NCBI RefSeq assembly: GCF_014779765.1
Contig: NZ_JACXZA010000001.1
Location: forward strand, 310,001 to 374,000
Source of the DNA: Paenibacillus terricola
Lineage (GTDB): Bacteria; Bacillota; Bacilli; Paenibacillales; Paenibacillaceae
Reading direction: 5' to 3'
Length of the DNA stretch: 64,000 nucleotides
Positions 14,494 to 24,221 of the stretch are shown in pieces. The notes beneath the pieces were generated by a model. The model did not search any database and was not told the DNA's origin. It was given only the letters and a program-made list of their open reading frames with translations. The position numbers and the translations under genes were made by a program. The first letter of the stretch is position 1. Every line of letters starts with the position of its first letter.

Positions 14494-16182
14494 TTATTGC
14501 GACACCGATTTGAACCACTCGTTAACTTCCTTCGTCACCTGCTCGCCGCCGTTTGCTTTCCAGTTGGATACGAACTGGTCGAAGGCATCGACCGGCAGTT
14601 TGCCGTAGATGATTTTGTTGAACGTCTCCAGCTCGGATTGGCGGAGCAGGTTCCATTTCTCGATCATCGTCGGCGTGGCTGCGCCCGTGAAGTAGTTCTG
14701 TTTGCGGATATCAATCTGGTCCATGACGACCTTCGCGGCATACCAGTTCTCCGGCTTGCGGAAGGTTTCCAGCTGTTTCTCGTAAGGCGTCTCAGCCTTC
14801 TCGCCGTTCGCGAGCTTCACGAGGCTCTCCATGTAGAGACCCGGAATACGCGCAGGACCGGTGATATAAGGGAACTTGTCGAAGAAATCTTTGATTTTTT
14901 CCTTGTCGTTGGTTGGTTGACCGTCGATGACATCCCAGTCGTAGCCTTGTGCGAAGCCATATTCGTACTTACTGCCGACAGCCGGATTCGCCAAGTTCTC
15001 GAGCAGGTAGTTGTAGTACAGAATGATCGCTTCCGGATGCTTCGCGTCTTTATTGATCATGAAGCTGCTGTTAACGCCTGAATTCTGCCACTTCGTGCCG
15101 ATCTTGCCGTCCGGTCCCGCGGGAATCGGGTACGCTTTATATTGCGAGCCAGCCACGTTCTTGAGCAGATCCGGCGCCGGCCAATCCGGCACCCAGTTCG
15201 CGCCAGGCAAGACGCCGGCGTTGCCTTTGGTCCAGATTTCGGCTGATTTGCCTTCATCCCACAACGCGGCATCCGGGTGGATGTAACCTTTATTCATCCA
15301 TTCCTGCAGTTTAGCCAGCGCTTGCTTGGCCCCAGGGTTGACGGAACCGTATTCCAGGTTGCCATTATCGTCCTTGTTCCATTGCTCCTGCACGGCACCG
15401 TATGCGCCGAACAGCCAGTCGAGGCCGCCCATCCACGTATTGGTGTTGTTTTTCAGCGAGATCGCCAGTGGATAGACGTCTTTGGGCTTCAGACCGTCCG
15501 GGTTCTGGTTCTTGAACTTGTCCATGATGACTTCCAGATCGGCAATGGTCTTCGGTGCTTGCAGATTCAGCTTCTGCATCCAATCTTCGCGGAGCCATAG
15601 CAGCGTGTCGTCATTGTCCGTGTATTCGAGAATCGGCAGGTTCCACTTCTTGCCGTCCTTCGTGAATGGGTACCACAGCTCCGGATTTTTCTCGGCATGC
15701 TCTTTCCAGATCGGGCTGGCGTATTTCTCGAACAGCTCGTCAATCGCAATGAATTGTCCGGAGTCGATTAGCTGGTTCGTCAGGACCGGATCCGTAGGGA
15801 CGAACACGAAGTCCGGCAGCTTCTCGCCCGATGTGAGCGCGAGCTGCAACTGCTGTTTATATTGATCGGAGCCAGCTGGGTACCAGGTGTTTTTATGTTT
15901 CATGCCCAGCGTTTCCAACATCCAACGGTCATGCACGTTGTTCTCGTTCGTTTCGCCTTTTGTATATTCTTTCGGCATAATGACGGTGCTGATCTCGATT
16001 GGCGGATCGTATTTGCCCTTTGCGAAGGCAGCATCGGCTTCAGACGTCGTGGCGCCCGTATTGGCCGAAGTCTCGGTCGAGGTGTTATTCGGTTGTTCAC
16101 TATTGCCGCCGCCATTGCTGCATGCCGAAGCGACAAGCGTCATGGCCATAAGCGGCAGAGCCAGCTTCTTCAATTTTCCCAT
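14494..16182 (-). CDS. Extracellular solute-binding lipoprotein of a CUT1 sugar importer (LipO-like)
   Basis: Sugar-binding lipoprotein of 562 residues. The signal peptide ends in lipobox ASAC with Cys21, then a Gly/Asn/Thr-rich linker. The mature part is the long LplA/LipO type of family 1 binding proteins: 'DRWMLETLGMKHKNTWYPAGS', 'LALTSGEKLPDFVFVP', 'LREDWMQKLNLQAPKTIADL' (which contacts sugar in relatives), and a C-terminal 'AATPTMIEKWNLLRQSELETF'. These proteins serve oligosaccharide uptake. It lies at the 3' end of a leftward unit YesM-YesN-binding protein, 108 bases after the regulator gene, and the matching permeases are divergent. No ATPase is encoded. The substrate is unknown but the GH3 neighbour points to beta-linked glycosides. 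Confidence 0.9.
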   Translation of the reverse strand: MGKLKKLALPLMAMTLVASACSNGGGNSEQPNNTSTETSANTGATTSEADAAFAKGKYDPPIEISTVIMPKEYTKGETNENNVHDRWMLETLGMKHKNTWYPAGSDQYKQQLQLALTSGEKLPDFVFVPTDPVLTNQLIDSGQFIAIDELFEKYASPIWKEHAEKNPELWYPFTKDGKKWNLPILEYTDNDDTLLWLREDWMQKLNLQAPKTIADLEVIMDKFKNQNPDGLKPKDVYPLAISLKNNTNTWMGGLDWLFGAYGAVQEQWNKDDNGNLEYGSVNPGAKQALAKLQEWMNKGYIHPDAALWDEGKSAEIWTKGNAGVLPGANWVPDWPAPDLLKNVAGSQYKAYPIPAGPDGKIGTKWQNSGVNSSFMINKDAKHPEAIILYYNYLLENLANPAVGSKYEYGFAQGYDWDVIDGQPTNDKEKIKDFFDKFPYITGPARIPGLYMESLVKLANGEKAETPYEKQLETFRKPENWYAAKVVMDQIDIRKQNYFTGAATPTMIEKWNLLRQSELETFNKIIYGKLPVDAFDQFVSNWKANGGEQVTKEVNEWFKSVSQ

Positions 16183-16290
16183 ATCGTTACTCCCCCTGCT
16201 GTTTATGATGTCTACATGTGTTACTTTACCAACAGCCGAGAGGGGGCTTCTATAGGATTTTCTCAGTTTCCATAGGACTCTGTTAGGTTG

Positions 16291-17898
16291 TTAGTTGCTT
16301 TCGCGGTATTCCTGAGGGGTCATGCCGAATTGCTTTTTGAACACTTTGATGAAATAGGCCGGATCCAAATAGCCGATCTCCGTGCTGATTTCGTACACCT
16401 TCTTATCGGTCGTCTTCAACTTGTGGCAAGCTGTCTCCATGCGGAGCCTGGAGACGAAATCGCTGATGCCTTCTCCTGTCTCGATCTTGTAAAGTTTCGA
16501 CAGATGCGTTGGATGAAGGTTGACATGATCGGCCAGGGCACGCAGCGAGACGTCGAGATGGAGGTTCGCTTCGACGAAGCTTTGGATTTTGCGCACATAG
16601 ATCGAGCGAATGTCCTTGACCTCGCTCGATGCCGATTCTTTCAGCTTGCCCATGGCGAGGAACGCCCAATTGCGAAGCTTGGCGATCGATCTGAATGCTT
16701 CTCCCGTGCGCAGCAGCTCGATGTCTTCCCCCAGCAGTCCTTCGAGCGTATGTCCGTTGCGATGGCAGTAGTTCGTGAACGAGGAGGCAATGAGATACCC
16801 AGCCTCCAGACAATGCTCCCAGGAATCGGACCAACGCCCGTCGAGCTCCGTGAAGATCTCCGTCAATTTCTCCTCGGCGGATTCCCATCTTCCAGCCTCG
16901 AGCAGACTCTTCAGGACAGGCGGGGCATGGATGACGTCGAGCACGCCGTTTGTTGCATTGCCGCCCAAGTCGCCCGCCCGGATGACAAATTCCCGTTCGT
17001 CCCCGATGATCTGCCTGAAGTAAGCGAGCGAGTGGCGGTATCGGTCAGCCAGCTGATCCGGGAAAGCGAAGGGCTCGGACATCACGATCGACAAGGAGCC
17101 GTTCAAATACTGCTTTACTTTCGCCTGCAGGTGCATAGCGGCTTTCTCGAAGCTGCTTTCTTTGCCTGTCTTCGTCAAATTTCCTTTGAACTGCAGCAGG
17201 AAGGCGAGATAACCGTGCTCTTCCTTGACGCCCCAGGCATGCGCGAAATCGCCGAATATCTCTTCCGCCATATTCATGATGGCGTACTCCATCAGATGCT
17301 GGCCGTTATTGCGATACTGCCCGAATTCTTCCTCCATACGGACAAGCATGAGCGCACAGTCTCCGAAGCGGAAGGGCAGCCCGTAACTGTCGAGTCTTCG
17401 CTCCCATTCGCCAAGCGCCAGCTTTTCCCCTCGGAAAGCGCTCAGCAGCAGCTGTCCGCGCAGCAGAGGCATATTCTCCCGAAGAATATGTTGGGTGCGC
17501 TCAAGAGAACTGATATTGCTCCATTCGGTTTCGAGTTGTTCGATGGCGAGCTTGACTGCTCCGAGCAATTCTTGGTCCGTGGGGGGCTTGAGCAGGTAAT
17601 CGACCGCTTGGTTGCGCAGCGCATCCTTGGCGTAGTCGAAGTCTGAATATCCCGATAAAATAATGCATTTCACCCGCTGATCGGACTCGCGGATTTTGTC
17701 CATGAGCTCGATCCCGGTCATCTCCGGCATGAGCACGTCGGAGATAATAATATCGATTGGATGCGCTTCCATAATTTGCAATGCTTCTTGAGCGGAATAT
17801 GCTTTGTGAACCACATCAATGCCGAGCGTATGCCAAGGCTTGGTGGTGGATAGATTGTCGACCCAATGGGCTTCGTCGTCAACGATGATCATTTGCAT
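16291..17898 (-). CDS. AraC-type response regulator (YesN-like)
   Basis: Two-component regulator of 535 residues. The receiver domain covers residues 1-120 with D7-D8 and phospho-acceptor D54 (IIISDVLMPEMTG), Ser/Thr in LSGYSDF and Lys in LLKPP. A long linker follows, then two AraC HTH motifs at about residues 440-535 (LRALADHVNLHPTHLSKLYK and ISTEIGYLDPAYFIKVFKKQ, ending FGMTPQEYR). This is the YesN layout, which activates the adjoining sugar transport genes in Bacillales. It is 16 bases downstream of the YesM-like kinase on the same strand and upstream of the binding protein gene. Confidence 0.93.
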   Translation of the reverse strand: MQMIIVDDEAHWVDNLSTTKPWHTLGIDVVHKAYSAQEALQIMEAHPIDIIISDVLMPEMTGIELMDKIRESDQRVKCIILSGYSDFDYAKDALRNQAVDYLLKPPTDQELLGAVKLAIEQLETEWSNISSLERTQHILRENMPLLRGQLLLSAFRGEKLALGEWERRLDSYGLPFRFGDCALMLVRMEEEFGQYRNNGQHLMEYAIMNMAEEIFGDFAHAWGVKEEHGYLAFLLQFKGNLTKTGKESSFEKAAMHLQAKVKQYLNGSLSIVMSEPFAFPDQLADRYRHSLAYFRQIIGDEREFVIRAGDLGGNATNGVLDVIHAPPVLKSLLEAGRWESAEEKLTEIFTELDGRWSDSWEHCLEAGYLIASSFTNYCHRNGHTLEGLLGEDIELLRTGEAFRSIAKLRNWAFLAMGKLKESASSEVKDIRSIYVRKIQSFVEANLHLDVSLRALADHVNLHPTHLSKLYKIETGEGISDFVSRLRMETACHKLKTTDKKVYEISTEIGYLDPAYFIKVFKKQFGMTPQEYRESN

Positions 17899-17914
17899 AA
17901 GTGTTTTCTCCTCC

Positions 17915-19717
17915 TTACTTGTATGGCGGGATCAGCTGCGCGTCCGTGTCAGCAAGCTCCCAGCACATCTCGGCTCGCAGTCCTCCGAGTTCCGATCTCG
18001 TGAACGTTAACTGAGATTTCCCGCCGAACTGATGCATAATACGCTGATTCGTATTCCAGAGGCCGTAGCCCGTGTCATCCTGTAGCGGCTGCTTCATTGC
18101 GCGGGATAACGTCTCTAGTTGTTCGTCAGTCATCCCTGGACCATCATCATCTACATAAAGCCTGCATAACTTCCCGGATATCTCTCCGGTAATCCGGATT
18201 TCTCCGGAGGAATAGGTTTTGCCAACGCCATGAATGACGGCGTTCTCGACGACCGGTTGAAGCATGAGCCGCGGTACCTGCAGCTTCAGCATGTCGTCGG
18301 GAATCTCGATCCGGTAATGAATGCGCCCATTGCGGAGCTTCTGGATATCCAAGTAATTGATGATTAACTGCACTTCTTCGTTTAGAGAAGCGGTAGGGCG
18401 CTCCAGTCGAGTCATGTACCGGTAATAGGCGGCCAAATTGTGCCCCATGGTGACGACGGCCTCTTCATCCTTCATTTGGGCCATATTGATTATATAACCG
18501 AGACAGTTATACAGGAAATGAGGGTTAATTTGGGCCTGCAGCTGTTTAAGCGTCGTTTCTCTCGCCCGCAGCTTCTCGTTCAACTCGTTCTCGATCAATA
18601 TCTGAATTTGGTTGGACATATCGTTGAACCGGTAGAACAGGAAAGCGAACTCGTTATTGACGTTCGAGGTCATCCGCACGGAGAAGTCGCCCCGCTGCAC
18701 GCGCTGCAAGCCGACGATGAGCTTGCGGATGGGACGCTGCACGTTACGGTACAACAGCACGGAAGCAGAAATGCCGACTACGAATAGTAGAGCCATGGCC
18801 GCGTAGAACAGGTTGCGGCTGAACGAAATCGGCCCGAGAATGCGGTCGATCGGCACGACATCGACTAAATGCCAACCGAGCGGGACGGACATGATCGCGC
18901 TGACGAGATAACGTTTGCCGTCGAGTTCCACGACTTCTTGCATGGAGTCTCCCAATTCTTTCTTGTCCAGCAAGCTTACCAATTCACCGGCGAGCTTCCC
19001 GCTTGCGCTCCGATTCAGAATGACGCCTTCGCCTTTGCGGTAGAACATGGGATCGCCTTGCCCGCCGGCCTTATAGGTGTCCAGCATATTCTGAATGTTA
19101 GCGTGATTAAAGCTGGCTTGTACGACAAGATTACTGCCTGTAAGCGAGCCTTGCTGCCCGTACGAATCGGCATAAAACCAATGAAACGCCTTCGGATGCT
19201 CCGGCGTTTCAGGCTCTCCGTCGCCATACAACCATTTGCCCGTCGCGTTCCGCTTCAGATAGTCCTCGTTGTACTCCGCCATGCTGCTTGAGTTCGAAAT
19301 TGCTAATTTATTCTGCTGCGAATAGACGGTGAACTGCACAGGCCAAATGTTCATGACCCCGGATTGCAGCGTCATTTTTTCCTGGATAACGTATCGGGTC
19401 TGCATGCGGTCGTACGGGTCGTCCCACACATTAAGCCCGTTGAATTTCTGCACGTTCGGATCCTTCGAGAAGGTGAGGACGAAGTCCATCGTTTGATTGA
19501 CCCGCGACTCGATTTGACTGGACAGGAATGATAGCTGCTTAATGTTTGACGCTTTCAGCTCCTTCACGATGACGTTCGAAGATACGCCGTTGGAGTAGGC
19601 GAAGAACAGAATAACAGGGACGAACAGGACGATTAGCAGTCCGTTTATTTTCGCGAACAGGCTCATCTTGGAGCTTACTTTTCTCTTCATCATGCTTATG
19701 CCTCTACCAAGCATCAT
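17915..19717 (-). CDS. Sensor histidine kinase, YesM-like
   Basis: Membrane sensor of about 600 residues. A first membrane helix lies near residues 20-45 and a second near 315-340, enclosing a large extracellular dCache-like sensor. HAMP follows (IRKLIVGLQRVQRGDFSVRM), then the LytS/YesM-type kinase core with H-box 'LQAQINPHFLYNCLGYI' and the HATPase with 'LMLQPVVENAVIHG' and VDDDGPGM. Among in-frame starts, the ATG at 19717 is preferred because a G-rich site lies eight bases upstream and the N-terminus then leads directly to the first membrane helix; the frame is open further upstream, but that part lies in the divergent promoter region. Partner: the YesN-like regulator. The signal is expected to be the imported oligosaccharide or the binding protein in complex with it. 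Confidence 0.92.
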   Translation of the reverse strand: MMLGRGISMMKRKVSSKMSLFAKINGLLIVLFVPVILFFAYSNGVSSNVIVKELKASNIKQLSFLSSQIESRVNQTMDFVLTFSKDPNVQKFNGLNVWDDPYDRMQTRYVIQEKMTLQSGVMNIWPVQFTVYSQQNKLAISNSSSMAEYNEDYLKRNATGKWLYGDGEPETPEHPKAFHWFYADSYGQQGSLTGSNLVVQASFNHANIQNMLDTYKAGGQGDPMFYRKGEGVILNRSASGKLAGELVSLLDKKELGDSMQEVVELDGKRYLVSAIMSVPLGWHLVDVVPIDRILGPISFSRNLFYAAMALLFVVGISASVLLYRNVQRPIRKLIVGLQRVQRGDFSVRMTSNVNNEFAFLFYRFNDMSNQIQILIENELNEKLRARETTLKQLQAQINPHFLYNCLGYIINMAQMKDEEAVVTMGHNLAAYYRYMTRLERPTASLNEEVQLIINYLDIQKLRNGRIHYRIEIPDDMLKLQVPRLMLQPVVENAVIHGVGKTYSSGEIRITGEISGKLCRLYVDDDGPGMTDEQLETLSRAMKQPLQDDTGYGLWNTNQRIMHQFGGKSQLTFTRSELGGLRAEMCWELADTDAQLIPPYK

Positions 19718-19794
19718 TGCTGATTCCCCCCGCGAATTGCTTAACAAAACACTATCGATCCTAACAATGTCATATAGTTCGGCGTACATAACCG

Positions 19795-19813
19795 TTGCTA
19801 ATATATATAGCAA
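19795..19813. promoter_or_regulatory. Symmetrical AT-rich site in the YesM/permease divergent region
   Basis: TTGCTA and TAGCAA arms separated by seven A/T bases lie between the divergent kinase and permease genes, about 50 bases before the permease ATG. It may overlap the -10 region or be an operator for the YesN-like regulator. Evidence is only position and symmetry. Confidence 0.3.
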
Positions 19814-19860
19814 AGCCGCGATCAAGGCACAATGAAAATTGTTTGGAAAGGGAGAGAACC

Positions 19861-20811
19861 ATGGACGCAATGACTTCGACGGATCATAATCTCAAGACCA
19901 CACCTAAAGCAAGCAAGAGATCCGGATACCGCGTGCCTGTGGTATTGCATCTCATGGTGCTGCCTGCCGTACTGTTAGTATTCGTATTCTCTTATCTGCC
20001 TATGGGGGGCATCGTAATGGCCTTCCAAGATTACAAGGCTAGTCTAGGTTTTACCGGCTCTCCGTTCGTCGGACTGAAGCACTTCCGGTATATGTTCGAG
20101 AACGATTATTTTATGAAAATCACGATGAACACGCTTATCTTCGCCTGCTCCAAAATTATATTGAACTTAATCGTTCCGTTCTCATTTGCACTGCTGTTGA
20201 ACGAAGTAAGGCATATGGGCTTCAAACGGTCGATTCAGACGATGGTCTATCTGCCGCATTTCTTGTCCTGGGTAACGCTTAGCGGTATCCTGATCGATCT
20301 GCTTGGGCAGACGGGCGTCGCTAATCAACTGCTGACGTTTCTGTTCGGGATTAAGCCGATTTTCTTCCTCGGGGACGGCACCTGGTTCCGTCTGACGATC
20401 ATCTTCAGCGACGTGTGGAAAGAATTCGGCTTCAATACGATCATCTTCCTGGCTGCGCTGTCCGGCATTAATCCGGCGCTGTATGAAGCGGCAGAGGTCG
20501 ACGGCGCAAGCCGGATGAAGCAGACGCTGCATATTACGATTCCGTCGCTCACTCCGATTCTGATCGTGGTCGCCACGCTGGCGCTCGGCAGCGTACTGAA
20601 CGCGAACTTCGATCAGGTGTTCAATCTGTACAGCCCGATGATCTATCAGCAGGGCGATATTATCGACACGTTCGTTTATCGCGAAGGACTGCTCAGCGGC
20701 CAATTCAGCTTCGCCACTGCGGTCAGCTTATTCAAATCGATGATCGGCCTCGTGCTTATCATCATCTCCTATCGGTTGGCCTATCGATTCGCGGGATACC
20801 GCATATTCTAG
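19861..20811 (+). CDS. CUT1 sugar ABC transporter permease, LplB-like
   Basis: Membrane permease of 316 residues with a cytoplasmic N-terminal tail and six membrane helices. Typical features: 'MVLPAVLLVFVFSYLPMGGIVMAFQDYK' for helix 1, the LplB/YteP-type 'FALLLNEVRHMGFKRSIQTMVYLPHFLSWV', and the EAA loop 'YEAAEVDGASRMKQTLHITIPSL' that docks an ATPase. AAAGGGAGAG lies ahead of the ATG at 19861; an upstream in-frame ATG would add a tail not typical of the family. It is the first gene of a rightward unit with a second permease and the GH3 glycosidase, divergent from the YesM gene. Confidence 0.93.
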   Translation: MDAMTSTDHNLKTTPKASKRSGYRVPVVLHLMVLPAVLLVFVFSYLPMGGIVMAFQDYKASLGFTGSPFVGLKHFRYMFENDYFMKITMNTLIFACSKIILNLIVPFSFALLLNEVRHMGFKRSIQTMVYLPHFLSWVTLSGILIDLLGQTGVANQLLTFLFGIKPIFFLGDGTWFRLTIIFSDVWKEFGFNTIIFLAALSGINPALYEAAEVDGASRMKQTLHITIPSLTPILIVVATLALGSVLNANFDQVFNLYSPMIYQQGDIIDTFVYREGLLSGQFSFATAVSLFKSMIGLVLIIISYRLAYRFAGYRIF

Positions 20812-20865
20812 CAATGCAAGAATCTATAACGGCCGATTTTGCTTACTTGGAAAGGGTGACCCCTC

Positions 20866-21738
20866 GTGTATCATAAAACGCTGTCTTATCGCGTATTCAA
20901 CCTGTTCAACTACATCGTGCTGGCCGTAATCTCCATCGCCTGCTTGCTGCCGCTCTATCATCTGCTGATGGTATCCTTCAGCGACACGTCCGCGGCGAAC
21001 GCGGGACGCGTGACGCTCTGGCCGATCGGATTCAACTGGGATGCGTACGCCCAAACGTTCGGCAACGATAATTTCGTCACCTCGTTATGGGTGTCGGTGA
21101 AACGGACGGTCATCGGAACGGCGCTTGCCCTGTTTGTCAATTCTATCGCGGCCTATGCGCTGTCGAAAGATAACCATGTCTTCCGCGGGAGAAACATTTA
21201 TCTTTGGTATTTTGTCATCACCATGCTCTTCAGCGCAGGTCTCGTGCCCGGCTATATCTTGATCCTGAAGCTGGGCTTGCTTAACAACCTGTTTGCGCTG
21301 ATCTTGCCCGGACTCGTGGCGGTATACAATATCATCCTGCTGCTTAATTTCTTCCGATCGGTGCCCAAGGAGCTTGAAGAAGCAGCCTTCATCGACGGAG
21401 CGGGCTACTTCCGCACCTTCATCTCGATTTTTCTTCCTGTCTCTATGCCGGCCATAGCAACCATTGCTTTGTTCACGATGGTCGGCCATTGGAATTCCTA
21501 CTTCGATGGCCTTATCTATATGAAAGGCGCGCAGAATTTGCCGCTGGCGAGCTTTATGCAGACGCTGATCGTACAGGGGAACACGACGGGCTTCGACCCG
21601 GCCGTCATCGCCAATATGTCGCAGCGCACGCTGAGGGCTTCGCAAATTTTCATCAGCGCGCTGCCGATTCTGCTCGTCTATCCGTTCCTGCAGCGATTTT
21701 TCGTAAAAGGCATCGTCATCGGCGCCGTCAAGGAATAG
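20866..21738 (+). CDS. CUT1 sugar ABC transporter permease, LplC/YtcP-like
   Basis: Second membrane permease of the importer, 290 residues. It shows 'ISIACLLPLYHLLMVSFSD' for helix 1, 'LVPGYILILKLGLLNNLFALILPGLV', EAA loop 'LEEAAFIDGAGYFRTFISIFLPVSMPA', and ends with FFVKGIVIGAVKE, the standard LplC/YtcP C-terminus. The start is a GTG preceded by GGAAAGGGTG at eight bases. It lies 54 bases behind the first permease and 79 bases before the GH3 gene. With the LplB-like partner it forms the transmembrane channel for the LipO-like binding protein encoded leftward; the ATPase must come from elsewhere. Confidence 0.93.
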   Translation: MYHKTLSYRVFNLFNYIVLAVISIACLLPLYHLLMVSFSDTSAANAGRVTLWPIGFNWDAYAQTFGNDNFVTSLWVSVKRTVIGTALALFVNSIAAYALSKDNHVFRGRNIYLWYFVITMLFSAGLVPGYILILKLGLLNNLFALILPGLVAVYNIILLLNFFRSVPKELEEAAFIDGAGYFRTFISIFLPVSMPAIATIALFTMVGHWNSYFDGLIYMKGAQNLPLASFMQTLIVQGNTTGFDPAVIANMSQRTLRASQIFISALPILLVYPFLQRFFVKGIVIGAVKE

Positions 21739-21817
21739 CCATGTGAAAGCTTCGAATGCACATATGCACAAACGATTGAACAGTTGATAAAGACAACAAT
21801 CAGGAGGCTGCAATTAG

Positions 21818-24031
21818 ATGTCCAACCAAGTCCAACAACAACCGCCGCGCACAGAGAGCGGCGAGGTAAATCTAAACGAGCTGATCCAGCAAATGACGCT
21901 CGATGAAAAAATCGCGCAGCTCATTCAATTGGCTGTCCCTTTCTATGAAGGCGCGGGGGAGGGGCAGATTACAGGGCCGATGGATAGCTTAGGCATTACG
22001 GAGGATACCGTTAATAATTCCGGCTCCGTTCTAGGCATGGCCGGTGCGCAAGATGTTATCAATGTGCAGTCTGCGCATCTGAATAAGAATCGGCACGGCA
22101 TTCCGCTCCTCATGATGGCGGACATCGTGCACGGCTTCAAAACGATATTCCCCGTGCCGCTGGCGATCGGCTGCTCCTGGGATATGGAGCTCGCGGAGAA
22201 GAGTGCGGCGATCGCGGCGAAAGAGTCGGCTGTGTCTGGCGTCCATGTCACCTTCGCGCCGATGGTGGACCTCGTGCGGGATCCGAGATGGGGACGTGTC
22301 GTGGAAGCAACAGGGGAAGACCCTTATCTGAACGCCGAGTTCGCCAGGGCATTCGTGCGAGGCTTCCAAGGCGCAGATCTTGCTGGCGACATGGACAAAG
22401 TCGCGGCGTGCGTCAAGCACTTCGCTGCATACGGAGCTGCGGAGGCAGGCCGCGATTATAACACGGTCGACTTGTCGGACCGTCAAATGCGCGAGTTTTA
22501 TTTGCCGGCTTACAAAGCCGCGCTGGATGAAGGCTGCGAAATGGTGATGACGTCGTTCAATACGGTGGACGGCATCCCGGCGACGGGCAACGCGAAGCTG
22601 ATGCGGAAGCTGCTTCGGGAGGAGTGGGGCTTCGACGGCATCCTGATCTCCGACTGGGGAGCGGTCAAGGAGCTGATCAACCATGGCATAGCCGCCGATG
22701 AATCGGAAGCTGCACTCAAGGCGCTCAAGGCAGGCGTCGACATCGAGATGATGACGGCTTGTTACGTTAAGAATCTGGCTGAGCTCGTGGAGCGCGGCGA
22801 AGTAGACGAAGCGTTGATTGACGAAGCAGTGCTGCGGATTCTCGCGCTGAAGCAGAAGCTGGGCTTGTTCGAGAATCCGTTCCGTGCCGCCAATCCCGAA
22901 CTGGAGAAGGAAATCGTGTTCTGCGAGGAGCACAGGGAAGCTGCGCGCGCGCTCGCGGTCAAGTCGTGCGTCCTGTTGAAGAACGAAGGCGTCTTGCCGC
23001 TGAAACATGATGCGAAGCTCGCGCTTATCGGTCCTTTTGCCGCAAGCGGCGACGTGTTGGGTCCATGGTCATGGACCGGCTCGAAGGATGATGCGATCAC
23101 GCTGGAAGCCGGCATGAATGCGAAGCTTACAGCGGATGCGAAGCTCTCGGTTGCGGAAGGCTGCGGGATTCTGGAAGCGGGGACGGAGGCGCAATGGGAG
23201 CGGGCGCTGGCGGCTGCTCAAGACGCCGATACGATTGTGCTCGCGCTGGGCGAGCATTCGGATATGAACGGCGAAGCGGCATCCCGGGCGGACATTCGCT
23301 TGCCGGAGGCTCAGCTGGAATTGGTCCGCAAGGTCAAGGCGCTGAATAAGCCGATCGTCGTTGTATTGTTCAACGGCCGTCCGCTTGACTTGCACGGGGT
23401 GATAGACGAAGCCGATGCGATATTGGAGGCGTGGTATCCGGGTTCTCAAGCAGGCCATGCGGTAGCCGATTTATTATTCGGCGACGCCAACCCGAGCGGC
23501 CGACTGACAATGTCGTTCCCATACAGCGTCGGTCAAGTTCCGGTCTATTATAATGCTTACAACACGGGCCGCCCGCAAGGGGCTCCGGATGCGCAGGTCC
23601 GTTACGTATCGCAGTTCATCGATATTCCGAACGAGCCGCTGCTTCCTTTTGGCTTCGGACTGAGCTACTCCGACTTTGGGTATAGCGAAGCTGAACTTTC
23701 AACGGATACTATGACAGAGGCGACGCCTATCAAGGTATCGGTTACCGTGACGAACAAAGGAAACGTCGCAGGTGTCGAGACGGTGCAGCTGTATGTTCGG
23801 GATATTTCGGGAGAAGTGGTTCGTCCCGTCAAGGAATTGAAGGATTACCGCCAGATCTGCCTGCAGCCGGGCGAGAGCGCCGAGGTATCGTTCGTTCTGT
23901 CAGAGCAGAAACTGCGTTATTACCATTCCGACCTGACCCACGTCAGCGATTCGGGCGCATTCGTCGCGTTCGTGGGACCGAACAGCAAGACGAATACGGC
24001 ACTGCCGTTCCGATTGGTGAATACTCAATAA
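21818..24031 (+). CDS. bglX: Glycoside hydrolase family 3 beta-glucosidase/xylosidase (BglX-like)
   Basis: Intracellular GH3 enzyme of 737 residues without a signal peptide. Domains: (beta/alpha)8-like domain at residues 15-350 with 'PRWGRVVEATGEDPYL', KHFAAYG and nucleophile Asp279 in GILISDWGAV; an alpha/beta sandwich at about 370-590 containing 'DTIVLALGEHSDMNGEAASR', the acid/base region; and a C-terminal fibronectin-III-like domain from about 640. The order matches BglX-type beta-glucosidases, some of which accept beta-xylosides. Operon position behind two sugar permeases implies that it cleaves imported beta-linked oligosaccharides to monosaccharides. A terminator-like hairpin follows. 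Confidence 0.92.
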   Translation: MSNQVQQQPPRTESGEVNLNELIQQMTLDEKIAQLIQLAVPFYEGAGEGQITGPMDSLGITEDTVNNSGSVLGMAGAQDVINVQSAHLNKNRHGIPLLMMADIVHGFKTIFPVPLAIGCSWDMELAEKSAAIAAKESAVSGVHVTFAPMVDLVRDPRWGRVVEATGEDPYLNAEFARAFVRGFQGADLAGDMDKVAACVKHFAAYGAAEAGRDYNTVDLSDRQMREFYLPAYKAALDEGCEMVMTSFNTVDGIPATGNAKLMRKLLREEWGFDGILISDWGAVKELINHGIAADESEAALKALKAGVDIEMMTACYVKNLAELVERGEVDEALIDEAVLRILALKQKLGLFENPFRAANPELEKEIVFCEEHREAARALAVKSCVLLKNEGVLPLKHDAKLALIGPFAASGDVLGPWSWTGSKDDAITLEAGMNAKLTADAKLSVAEGCGILEAGTEAQWERALAAAQDADTIVLALGEHSDMNGEAASRADIRLPEAQLELVRKVKALNKPIVVVLFNGRPLDLHGVIDEADAILEAWYPGSQAGHAVADLLFGDANPSGRLTMSFPYSVGQVPVYYNAYNTGRPQGAPDAQVRYVSQFIDIPNEPLLPFGFGLSYSDFGYSEAELSTDTMTEATPIKVSVTVTNKGNVAGVETVQLYVRDISGEVVRPVKELKDYRQICLQPGESAEVSFVLSEQKLRYYHSDLTHVSDSGAFVAFVGPNSKTNTALPFRLVNTQ

Positions 24032-24037
24032 ATGAAC

Positions 24038-24090
24038 AAGAAGATCGCCGCATCGTGCTGTGCTAGCTGGATGTTCGGCGGTCTTCTTAC
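24038..24090 (+). terminator. Probable terminator after the GH3 gene
   Basis: Twelve-base stem (AAGAAGATCGCC / GGCGGTCTTCTT, one G-U pair) beginning seven bases after the GH3 stop codon. The following T tract is weak, so it may be leaky. Confidence 0.5.
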
Positions 24091-24221
24091 GTTCTGGCAG
24101 ATCGTTGCAGGAGCGATTTGCATATTGCCTGATATCCGTTGCTTGGAATAATATACATATAAATGATGGGAGCGACTGCGAAAGCAATAGCGTAGTTGCA
24201 TGCCGAAGAGGAGAGCTGACG

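Noticed and set aside
16288-17646. 452-codon frame opposite the YesN-like gene
   Set aside because: It is the antisense shadow of a well-supported response regulator with intact motifs; its translation has no recognisable domain and no ribosome binding site.
22031-23008. 325-codon minus-strand frame opposite the GH3 gene
   Set aside because: Antisense shadow over the catalytic domain of GH3; no independent support.
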